From Blautia sp. (GTDB taxonomy: Bacteria > Bacillota > Clostridia > Lachnospirales > Lachnospiraceae): a stretch of 33,422 nucleotides of DNA. This document shows positions 26,866 through 33,422 of this stretch, piece after piece. The stretch lies in contig JAETNR010000049.1 of the NCBI GenBank assembly GCA_021772055.1, positions 1 through 33,422 on the forward strand, read 5' to 3'. Made by a program: the position numbers and the translations under genes. Each line of letters opens with the position of its first letter. Within the stretch, counting starts at the first letter, position 1. Below the pieces are notes generated by a model, which saw only the letters and a program-made list of their open reading frames with translations, was not told the DNA's origin and did not search any database.

Positions 26866-27554
26866 AGGGGTTCCTCCAGATCAATAGGGACAGGATTCTG
26901 AATCTCCATGGTATCCTCTGTTACCAGACAGTCATAAGCCAACAGCTTCACACCTCTCTTCTGTGCTTCAAGAAGCGCTTCTCCAAAAGCTCTGTGAGTA
27001 TCCCAATTGGGCCGGAACCTGCGGATTCCCTTCATCTGAATCACAAAAAGTAGATATGCCTCATATCCGTCCTCCATGCATTTTACCAGTTCTTCCACAT
27101 GCTTCAGGCCCCGAAGTGTGGGCGCATCAGGAAAACGTGCAATATTCTCCTCTTCCAGCGTGACCCCCTTTACCTCGATAAATGCTTTTCTCACAGGAGA
27201 CTCCACATATAAATCAAAGCGGGAATGACCGTATGTCCGCTCCGGATACACAGAAACCTCTTCCGGAAAAAGGCCGCCCTGACAAAGCCATTCTTTCGCC
27301 GCTTTATTAGGAATCTGGGAATCCATATTGATCCAGCGTCCCTCTTTGCATACGCAGATCAGATCATACTTTGTCTTTCTGTCTCTGTTGCTGCTCTCCT
27401 CCAGGATCACAGTTCTTCCCGGAATCAGAAGTTCCCTGCATCTTCCCGTATTCTTTACATGAACGGTTTCCTCATGTCCGTTGATCTCCACATGAGCAAC
27501 AAAGCGGTTCGGTCTGTCCAGAAATTTTCCTTCTATAGTTTTATCATATTTCAT
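26859..27554 (-). CDS. sfsA: SfsA DNA/RNA-binding nuclease family protein
   Basis: This 231-residue SfsA protein was first linked to maltose fermentation in E. coli and was later proposed to be a nuclease. An N-terminal OB-like region (FLDRPNRFVAHVEINGHEE, then VKNTGRCRELLIPG) is followed by a catalytic-like domain with FDLYVE and FIEVKGVTLE (D...ExK pattern) and the C-terminal HRAFGEALLEA. The size is normal for the family. ATG 27554 has AGGAAGGTGAGG upstream. It is first in an overlapping operon with mutY and a glycosyltransferase. Confidence 0.95.
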   Translation of the reverse strand: MKYDKTIEGKFLDRPNRFVAHVEINGHEETVHVKNTGRCRELLIPGRTVILEESSNRDRKTKYDLICVCKEGRWINMDSQIPNKAAKEWLCQGGLFPEEVSVYPERTYGHSRFDLYVESPVRKAFIEVKGVTLEEENIARFPDAPTLRGLKHVEELVKCMEDGYEAYLLFVIQMKGIRRFRPNWDTHRAFGEALLEAQKRGVKLLAYDCLVTEDTMEIQNPVPIDLEEPLC

Positions 27555-27624
27555 ATTTTTCTTAACCTCACCTTCCTAATATAACACGAAAGCATAAAAA
27601 AAAACAGTAAATTTTTCTCTGCTC

Positions 27625-27653
27625 TTGTTCTTTTCCTTAAAATGAATTACAAT
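27625..27653 (+). promoter_or_regulatory. Promoter of the alr operon
   Basis: Rightward -35 TTGTTC (27625-27630), 17-bp spacer and -10 TACAAT (27648-27653). The alr ATG follows 29 bp later. Confidence 0.55.
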
Positions 27654-27682
27654 AAATCAAACTTGTAAAAAAGGCAATCATT

Positions 27683-28858
27683 ATGGAAAATAATCAAAAT
27701 ACTTCCCCTCTGCTTCGTGACACTGTCATTAAAGTGGATCTGTCCGCGATTGCGGAGAATATCAGAAACATCTGTGCTTTGGTGGGTCCCTCCGCAGAAG
27801 TTGCCGCGGTGGTGAAAGCCAATGCCTATGGCCACGGAATCCTTCCGCTGGCACCTGTAATTATGGAAAACGGAGCCTCCCTCCTGGCAGTCGCCACCCT
27901 TTCCGAAGCCCTGGAGATCAAAACCGCCTACCCGGATTATCCGGTCCTGGTCATGGGATTGACCAGTGATGCATATCTTCCTCAGGCAGCCAGGTACTCT
28001 GTCATACAGACCATCGACACGGTAGAACAGGCAGTTCTTTTAAATGAGATCGGAGAGAAACTGGGACGGCCTGTTTCCGTACATTTAAAAATCGACACAG
28101 GCTTTCACCGCATCGGATTTCCTGATGACCCGGACAGCATCCAAAAAATCCTTACGCTGAAAGATCTTCCCTGGCTCTCAGTTGAGGGAATCTTTTCCCA
28201 TCTGGCGCTCCTTGACGATGCTTCCAATAAAGAGCAATATGAACGCTTTACCAGAGTCATCGCTTATCTGGAATCCAACGGATTCCATTTCCGTTATAAA
28301 CACATTGCAGACAGCATTGCTCTGGTGGATTACCCGGAGTACCGCATGAATATGGTGCGTGCAGGTGCATTGATTTACGGACTGAAAGGCTTTCACAAAG
28401 GCTTTGTGTCCGTAAGGCAGGCCCTGCGCTTCGAGACCAGGATCAGCCACATCTCCCTTGTCCGCAAAGGAGAAGGGGTCAGCTACGATTACACCTGGCG
28501 TGCCGGGAAGGATACTCTTGTGGGAACACTGCCCTTTGGCTATGCAGACGGCTATCCCCGTAATCTCAGAGATAAGGGAACTGTTGCCATTCACGGAAAA
28601 CGCTGTCCCATTGTAGGCGTCATCTGCATGGATCAATGCATGGTAGACCTGACCAATGTTCCCGATGCCAGAATCGGAGATACTGCTGTCATTTACGGTG
28701 ACGGAACCGGCAATACGGTAGATATACAGGAAATCAGCGAACTGGCAGGAACAAACAAGAATGAGATCGTGTCCAGGCTTTCCATGCGGCCGCCCCGCAT
28801 TTATACTTATGAACAGCCTGCCCAAAAAGCGGAGGAATTTCATCATGGATCAATTTAA
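27683..28858 (+). CDS. alr: Alanine racemase
   Basis: This 391-residue PLP enzyme interconverts L- and D-alanine for peptidoglycan. The PLP lysine is K45 in VVKANAYGHG, and the second catalytic base is about Y268 in GVSYDYTW. Other family motifs are HLKIDTGFHRIGF, RAGALIYG and CMDQCMVDLT. An AAGG ribosome site precedes the ATG. The end overlaps the M20 hydrolase gene by 14 bp, which implies coupled expression. Being grouped with peptide hydrolases suggests it may serve catabolism of recycled D-Ala as well as wall synthesis (inference). Confidence 0.96.
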   Translation: MENNQNTSPLLRDTVIKVDLSAIAENIRNICALVGPSAEVAAVVKANAYGHGILPLAPVIMENGASLLAVATLSEALEIKTAYPDYPVLVMGLTSDAYLPQAARYSVIQTIDTVEQAVLLNEIGEKLGRPVSVHLKIDTGFHRIGFPDDPDSIQKILTLKDLPWLSVEGIFSHLALLDDASNKEQYERFTRVIAYLESNGFHFRYKHIADSIALVDYPEYRMNMVRAGALIYGLKGFHKGFVSVRQALRFETRISHISLVRKGEGVSYDYTWRAGKDTLVGTLPFGYADGYPRNLRDKGTVAIHGKRCPIVGVICMDQCMVDLTNVPDARIGDTAVIYGDGTGNTVDIQEISELAGTNKNEIVSRLSMRPPRIYTYEQPAQKAEEFHHGSI

Positions 28859-30074
28859 AGAAACCGTCTTAAAAAAAGATGCCCTGCTTGAGGAAATTAA
28901 GCAGATTTTTCCGGAAATCTGCGAAGTCCGAAGAACGCTTCATCAGCACCCTGAGCTTGGTACACAGGAATTTGAAACAGGCCGGATCATTAAAGAATGC
29001 CTTCAGAAGTGGGATATTCCCTATGTTATGATAGCAGATACCGGAATTACCGCCTCTCTGACCGGAAAAGGGAGCACAGCGGGGCTTTCCACTGTAGTCG
29101 CGCTGCGGGCAGATATTGACGCACTTCCCATAACCGAACCGGAAAGCCACAGCTTTTGCTCCAAAAATCCCGGAGTCATGCATGCATGCGGCCACGACGC
29201 CCATACAGCCATCGCACTTGGTACCCTGCTTCTCTTAAAAAGGCATGAGCAGGAATTCGCAGGCACTGTCAAATGTTTCTTTCAGCCTGCGGAAGAAACC
29301 ATTGGCGGCGCACAGCGCATGGTGAAAGAAGGATGCATGGAAAATCCGGCAGTAGACTATGTTGCAGGACTTCATGTAATGCCCCAGTTCCATACCGGAG
29401 AAATTGAAGTAAAACATGGAAAACTCAACGCCTCCAGTGACGATGTACGGATCGATATTTATGGAAAAGGCTGCCACGGCGCTTATCCGGAAAATGGTGT
29501 GGATGCCACACTCATCGCTTCCGCCCTCCTTTTATCCCTGCAGACACTGGTAAGCCGCAGCATTTCCCCTCTGAACAGTGCAGTACTCTCCTTTGGCATT
29601 ATGGAAGGCGGAAGTGCTCCCAATATCATCTGCGACCATATGGTACTTCACGGGACTCTGCGAGTACTTGACGAAGAAACACGTCAGATGGCACACAAGC
29701 TCATCCGTACACAGGCTGCCGCTATTGCACAGGCTTACAACGGCAGCGCTTCCGTGGTTTTTGAATCCGGCTATGACGCACTGATCAACCCGGATGATCT
29801 TACAGATCTGGTCATCGAGCTGGCCACGGATCTGATCGGCGCAGACCATATTCACCATAAAGAATTTCCAAGCCTTGGCGTAGAGGATTTTTCCTTCTTT
29901 ACCCACGATGCCAAATCCAGCGTTTTTTATCATCTGGGCTGTACCAAACCAGGCGAAGAAGAAATTCATCCTCTGCATACCGATGGCTTTACATTGGATG
30001 AGAACTGCCTGAAAACCGGCATGCTGCTGCACTATACCTTAACCCGCAGGCTATTAACCTATCCAAAGAAATAA
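28845..30074 (+). CDS. M20-family amidohydrolase (aminoacylase/hippurate hydrolase-like)
   Basis: This 409-residue metallohydrolase cleaves amide bonds of N-acyl amino acids or small peptides. The dinuclear metal site is visible: RADIDALPI, MHACGHDAHTAIAL and QPAEETIGGA, plus a C-terminal GVEDFSFF histidine region. A dimerisation domain (about 195-305) interrupts the catalytic domain. ATG 28845 has GGAGGAA upstream inside the end of alr. With alr, DppA and the converging LD-carboxypeptidase it fits a pathway breaking down murein-derived peptides, though its own substrate is not known. Confidence 0.93.
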   Translation: MDQFKETVLKKDALLEEIKQIFPEICEVRRTLHQHPELGTQEFETGRIIKECLQKWDIPYVMIADTGITASLTGKGSTAGLSTVVALRADIDALPITEPESHSFCSKNPGVMHACGHDAHTAIALGTLLLLKRHEQEFAGTVKCFFQPAEETIGGAQRMVKEGCMENPAVDYVAGLHVMPQFHTGEIEVKHGKLNASSDDVRIDIYGKGCHGAYPENGVDATLIASALLLSLQTLVSRSISPLNSAVLSFGIMEGGSAPNIICDHMVLHGTLRVLDEETRQMAHKLIRTQAAAIAQAYNGSASVVFESGYDALINPDDLTDLVIELATDLIGADHIHHKEFPSLGVEDFSFFTHDAKSSVFYHLGCTKPGEEEIHPLHTDGFTLDENCLKTGMLLHYTLTRRLLTYPKK

Positions 30075-30113
30075 TTTTTTATCAGAATCTAATTCACACG
30101 GAGGAAAAAGAAA

Positions 30114-30908
30114 ATGAAAGTTTACATCAGCGTTGATCTTGAGGGACTGACAGGCTCCACCTCATGGGAATCCACCAATCTGGGAGATCAGGAACACTCT
30201 GCTGTTGCAGAACAAATGAAAAAGGAAGCTATGGCAGCCGCACTTGGCGCCATAGATGCAGGTGCCACAGAAGTATATATTAAAGATGCACACGACAGCG
30301 GACGAAATTTTGATATCACCGGTTTTCCGAAAGAATGCCGCTTTATCCGGGACTGGACCATAGACCCGGCTTCTATGATCGGAGGAATCGACGAAAGTTT
30401 TGATGCCCTGCTCTTTGTGGGATACCACAGCCCTGCGGGCTTTGACGGAAGTCCCTTAAGCCATACCATGAACCGCGGCAACAATTATGTAAAATTCAAC
30501 GGACAAATCTGCAGTGAATTTCTGATTCATGCTCTTTATGCTGCTGAGCTTGGCGTTCCCACCGTATTTTTAAGCGGTGACAAGGCACTGTGCAGCCATG
30601 TACAGGAATACGATCCCCAGATCAGAACCGTCGCAGTCAAAGAAGGGATCGGCTGTGCTACCGTAAGCATCACACCGGAGGAAGCATGCACACAGATTCG
30701 CGAACAGGCGAAAGAAGCTGTTTTAAACAGGGACAACTGCCATATCACGATTCCGGAAACACTGACTATGGAAATCAATTTCAAAGAGCATTACAAAGCC
30801 CGGAGAGCAAGCTTTTACCCCGGAGTAATTAAGACCGGTCCTTATACAGTAGAATATACCGGCAAATCAGTCAAAGAAGTGGCAGCCTGCAGAATGTTTA
30901 TTTTATAA
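30114..30908 (+). CDS. dppA: D-aminopeptidase, DppA type (peptidase family M55)
   Basis: This 264-residue zinc peptidase releases N-terminal D-amino acids. In Bacillus subtilis DppA acts on D-Ala-D-Ala and related peptides as a decamer. The zinc ligands are at the expected places: D8 and E10 (SVDLEG), H60 (KDAHDSG), H105 (GYHS) and E135 (CSEF). The SHTM active-site segment lies near 116-119. A CGGAGGAAAAAG ribosome site precedes the ATG, 39 bp after the M20 gene. It closes the rightward alr operon and fits use of D-Ala-containing wall peptides. Confidence 0.92.
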   Translation: MKVYISVDLEGLTGSTSWESTNLGDQEHSAVAEQMKKEAMAAALGAIDAGATEVYIKDAHDSGRNFDITGFPKECRFIRDWTIDPASMIGGIDESFDALLFVGYHSPAGFDGSPLSHTMNRGNNYVKFNGQICSEFLIHALYAAELGVPTVFLSGDKALCSHVQEYDPQIRTVAVKEGIGCATVSITPEEACTQIREQAKEAVLNRDNCHITIPETLTMEINFKEHYKARRASFYPGVIKTGPYTVEYTGKSVKEVAACRMFIL

Positions 30909-30918
30909 GCCTGTAGTA

Positions 30919-30946
30919 AAGGGGCGGTTCCGAAGAACCGCCCCTT
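30919..30946. terminator. Hairpin terminator between dppA and the LD-carboxypeptidase gene
   Basis: A perfect 12-bp stem, AAGGGGCGGTTC with GAACCGCCCCTT, has a four-base loop. On the minus strand the loop is TTCG closed by C-G, an ultra-stable tetraloop. The trailing T-tracts are weak on both sides, so efficiency is uncertain. Confidence 0.75.
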
Positions 30947-30957
30947 CCTTATGTTTC

Positions 30958-31899
30958 TTATTGAAGTGAAAATACAATTTTCTTTTCCTCTGCATCCATG
31001 CTGCAGATTGTCCCCATGGGCAGGGTTCCCATAGGTCTCTTATGCCCGCTGCATACATTGGCAAGCACAGGCACATGATAATCTGAAAAACGATCCCGGA
31101 TAAACTGGTCAATGGTATAAGCGGCTTCATACCGATCATTGGTACAATCGCTGAAATTTCCAAACATCAGCCCGGCAATATTCTTCATCATTCCTGCCTG
31201 TTCAAGCTGTGTGAGCATCATATCAACAGAGGGAATAGATTCCTCAATATCCTCCAGGAAGAGAATCTTTCCTTCCGTCTCTATCTGGTAATAGGCGCCA
31301 ATGGAACGGGCGATCAGTGTCAGATTACCGCCTGTGATCATGCCCTTTCCCTTTCCGGGTGTAACAGTCCACATGGGATCCTCCTTGGGATTTACAAACT
31401 CATAAAGATCCTCCATGTGGATGGCCTTCTGAAAGCTATGTCTGCTGTATTCATCAAAGCCCTTCAGCATATTGCTGATCACCATAGGACCGTGATAGGT
31501 CACAAGATCACAATACTTATTTAATACAGAATGAATATTGGTAATATCACTGTATCCCACAAACAGCTTCGGATTCTGCCGGATCATCTCCAGGTCAAGA
31601 TACGGCATCACGTGGCAGCTCCCGTACCCGCCCCTTGCGCAAATGATTCCGTCAACCAGAGGATCTGCAAACATTTCATTTAAATCCTCCGCCCTTGTTT
31701 TTCCGTCACCTGCAAGGTAATTGTGGAAGTTCCTCTCCTCCTGCACTGTTTTTCCAAACTTTACTCTGTATCCCGCTTCTGTAAGGAATTGTTCCATTGC
31801 CTCTTTTTCCCCTTTTTTCATGGGCATGCTGATGGCAACTACTCCAATAAGATCCCCGGGTTCTATTGCCTTGGGAATGCGCAATGCCTGTCTTTTCAT
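30958..31899 (-). CDS. S66-family LD-carboxypeptidase
   Basis: This 313-residue serine peptidase of the LdcA/MccF family removes the terminal D-Ala from murein tetrapeptides in the cytoplasm. The nucleophile elbow is GYSDIT (about S118), with the catalytic glutamate in FLEDIEE and histidine in SGHKRPMGTLPMG. The size is normal. ATG 31899 has GGGGAGGAA upstream. It follows the peptide-binding protein by 36 bp, so uptake and trimming of wall peptides are probably co-expressed. A microcin-immunity-type role (MccF) is the alternative. Confidence 0.92.
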   Translation of the reverse strand: MKRQALRIPKAIEPGDLIGVVAISMPMKKGEKEAMEQFLTEAGYRVKFGKTVQEERNFHNYLAGDGKTRAEDLNEMFADPLVDGIICARGGYGSCHVMPYLDLEMIRQNPKLFVGYSDITNIHSVLNKYCDLVTYHGPMVISNMLKGFDEYSRHSFQKAIHMEDLYEFVNPKEDPMWTVTPGKGKGMITGGNLTLIARSIGAYYQIETEGKILFLEDIEESIPSVDMMLTQLEQAGMMKNIAGLMFGNFSDCTNDRYEAAYTIDQFIRDRFSDYHVPVLANVCSGHKRPMGTLPMGTICSMDAEEKKIVFSLQ

Positions 31900-31935
31900 A
31901 TTCTGTTCCTCCCCGGCATGATGCTGTTCTTCACT

Positions 31936-33306
31936 TTATTTTACTTTTGCATATTTAAAAAGTGTATGGCTCAGCGTATCATTGGTAATCGATTCTACGT
32001 TTTCTCCGACAAGAAGCTGGGACTTTCTATAGTACAATGGCATGATCGGGCTTTCTTCGATCAGAAGCTTCTCTGCTTCTGCAAATTTTGCGAAACGAGC
32101 ATCCTGATCTGTCATTGCAGCACATTCCTTAATCATTGCATCATACTGTTCTGCCAGTTCTCCTGACCAGCGGTTCTGCGTAGCACATTCTGACTGAAGG
32201 AGACATTCCAGCATGGTATTCGGATCATCATAGTCCCCTGTCCAGCCGTCAAACGCAACGTCAAAGGAGCCGTTTGTATGCTCACCCCAGTAGGTTCCGG
32301 ATTCATAAGTGGTAATCTCAAAATTCAGTCCCAGATTTGCCTTCCACATTGCCTGTGCAATGGTTTTCATCTCGTCTTCGTTTTTGATCATAAGGGTATA
32401 GGTAGCATCTGCATCAAATCCGTCTGCAACTGCTTCATCCAGAAGCGCTTTGGCGCCTTCCGGGTCGTATATGATCAGGTCACCTACCACTGTACGGAAA
32501 TCGTCCTCAGAACCATAGTAGCTCAGCCCCTCCGGTACATAGCCTTTTGCAGGCTTCGGTTTACTTGCGATAAGGTTCTGGGTGATCGTCTCTCTGTCAA
32601 TGGATGTGGAAAGTGCTTTTCTTACCCTTACATCCGGCAGATGCTCGCAGTTAAAATCATAGTAGCAGGTTCCGATGGTATCGTAATCAATAAGCTGCGG
32701 AGAATCTGCAAATTCAGCCTGTGCCTGTGTGGAAATATTGTTTGTTACATCAATTTCACCGTTCTTCAAAGTAGTCAATGTTGCAGAGCCTTCTGAGATA
32801 AATACGACATCCACTTCATCAAGTGCAACCGTATCTGCGTTCTGGCTCCATGTGTCAGAGCTTTCTGCTGCGACCTTCTTCACAGGGCTGTAACAGACCT
32901 CTGCAGTAATATCCAGAAAGTAGCTGGTAGGATTCTCCAGAACAACCTCCAAAGTAGTATCATCCAGAGCCTTTACCCCAACCTCGTCCTCGCTGCATTT
33001 GCCTGTATTATAAGCTTCCGCATTTTTTATTACGTAAAGGTTTACGGAACAGGTGGATGCAAGCTCAGGTGCAAGGACACGTTTCCATGCATACTCAAAG
33101 TCTGCTGCTGTCAGCGGAGTGCCGTCGCTCCAGAGAAGATCATCATACAGATGGAATGTATAGGTCAATCCGTCCTCACTCATATCATAACTCTCTGCAC
33201 ATCCGTTTACTAATGTTTTTCCACCTTCAGACGCAAATACGGGAACAGCAAGACCTGTTACTGCCAAAGCTGCTGCCATTGCCAAAGCCATTAACTTTTT
33301 TTTCAT
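31936..33306 (-). CDS. Family-5 oligopeptide-binding protein with two internal deletions
   Basis: This 456-residue extracellular peptide-binding protein is of the OppA/DppE type; most relatives have about 530-550 residues. A signal peptide ends near VFA (residue 25), again without a lipobox cysteine. Residue 32 then jumps directly to the motif NGCAESYDMSEDGLTYTFHL, without the roughly 45-50 residues (first beta strands, the ExxTLDPA-like region) that normally precede it. Around residues 158-161, DTWSQNADT jumps to LDEVDVVFI, missing the usual GNGPFKLKEW-to-NPNYY block of about 40 residues. The remaining frame is unbroken to the C-terminus. The start abuts an IS200/IS605-type end. The fold may be non-functional. 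Confidence 0.8.
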   Translation of the reverse strand: MKKKLMALAMAAALAVTGLAVPVFASEGGKTLVNGCAESYDMSEDGLTYTFHLYDDLLWSDGTPLTAADFEYAWKRVLAPELASTCSVNLYVIKNAEAYNTGKCSEDEVGVKALDDTTLEVVLENPTSYFLDITAEVCYSPVKKVAAESSDTWSQNADTVALDEVDVVFISEGSATLTTLKNGEIDVTNNISTQAQAEFADSPQLIDYDTIGTCYYDFNCEHLPDVRVRKALSTSIDRETITQNLIASKPKPAKGYVPEGLSYYGSEDDFRTVVGDLIIYDPEGAKALLDEAVADGFDADATYTLMIKNEDEMKTIAQAMWKANLGLNFEITTYESGTYWGEHTNGSFDVAFDGWTGDYDDPNTMLECLLQSECATQNRWSGELAEQYDAMIKECAAMTDQDARFAKFAEAEKLLIEESPIMPLYYRKSQLLVGENVESITNDTLSHTLFKYAKVK

Positions 33307-33422
33307 AAATTAGCAACCCCCATTTCAAATGGGGGTCTAACTTTAACCCCTCCGGGGTATTTCTCTGGTTCCGCCAGAGGCGGAGTTTCGCAGTACCATT
33401 TTTACTGGTTGCCTCCTAAAGA
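33307..33422 (-). ncRNA. Omega-RNA-like right end of an IS200/IS605-type TnpB element (partial)
   Basis: Read leftward, the stretch holds a chain of hairpins. Two are mutually exclusive: TCCGCC with GGCGGA, and CTCTGG with CCAGAG. Then come ACCCC with GGGGT (33346-33358), and a 10-bp stem, ACCCCCATTT with AAATGGGGGT (33316-33336). This overlaps the end of the TnpB-like frame and stops about 10 bases before the oppA-type start codon. Such structure at the 3' end of tnpB is where omega RNA scaffolds lie; the guide would be the next bases, here the start of the binding-protein gene. The assignment is inference from layout and the TnpB-like tail. Confidence 0.55.
33343..33422 (-). CDS. C-terminal tail of a TnpB (IS605 OrfB) protein, cut by the window edge
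   Basis: An open frame enters from the right edge and ends at TAA 33345-33343 with the tail LRNSASGGTREIPRRG. I recognise this tail type from IS605-family TnpB proteins of Clostridia, from memory and unverified. A second frame of the same DNA reads on as GVKVRPPFEMGVANL to a stop overlapping the next gene's ATG, which suggests a frameshift relative to longer TnpB tails. Catalytic residues lie outside the window, so a nuclease and a nuclease-dead derivative cannot be told apart. Confidence 0.6.
   Translation of the reverse strand, partial: FRRQPVKMVLRNSASGGTREIPRRG

Noticed and set aside
27683..28858. Long open frames opposite alr, the M20 gene and other genes
   Set aside because: They are antisense to clearly conserved genes, lack ribosome sites and show no domain motifs.
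33307..33422. Riboswitch or attenuator in the binding-protein leader
   Set aside because: The hairpins match no riboswitch class I know and overlap a TnpB-like coding tail, so a transposon end explains them better.
1..33422. CRISPR arrays, tRNA or rRNA genes
   Set aside because: No regularly spaced repeats, cloverleaf-like segments or rRNA motifs were seen on either strand.

Overview
The window looks like chromosomal DNA of a gut Firmicute, most likely a Lachnospiraceae member (inference). The evidence is strong AGGAGG-type ribosome sites, TTGACA/TATAAT promoters with 17-bp spacers, and protein families and neighbourhoods typical of that group. It holds about 27 genes, several of them broken, and both edges run into mobile DNA.

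Positions 1-7998 are a leftward sugar-utilisation operon. Its consensus promoter (7970-7998) is overlaid by a tandem ATTAGTAAT operator candidate. In transcription order it carries a deleted cysteine desulfidase remnant, an MtaA-like zinc methyltransferase, a GntR/FCD regulator, an aldo/keto reductase, a GH35/42-type glycosidase, two CUT1 sugar permeases and a sugar-binding protein. It ends in a hydantoinase/oxoprolinase (HyuA) start of 39 codons, cut off by what looks like the end of an insertion sequence at the left edge.

Positions 8134-14141 are leftward. A histidine phosphatase and a DUF1905 protein form one pair. A four-gene set follows: response regulator, histidine kinase with no membrane sensor, ABC ATPase and FtsX-type permease. 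Positions 14255-15945 hold a stand-alone rightward AAA-ATPase with a C-terminal PD-(D/E)XK nuclease-like domain.

Positions 15973-23700 hold a MATE exporter, a large soluble PAS hybrid kinase with its own consensus promoter, a small XRE regulator, a cysteine-cluster protein and topoisomerase III. Positions 23882-27554 hold a PAP2 membrane phosphatase and a leftward overlapping sfsA-mutY-glycosyltransferase operon.

Positions 27625-33422 read as a rearranged murein-peptide recycling locus. Rightward are alanine racemase, an M20 amidohydrolase and DppA-type D-aminopeptidase. Converging on them are a family-5 peptide-binding protein and an LD-carboxypeptidase. The binding protein lacks two internal segments that its family normally has. 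Its start codon abuts the end of an IS200/IS605-type element: a TnpB C-terminal tail plus an omega-RNA-like hairpin array.

The most unusual points are this TnpB/omega-RNA junction at the peptide-binding gene, the cluster of partly deleted genes, and the operator-controlled glycan operon with an embedded methyltransferase.
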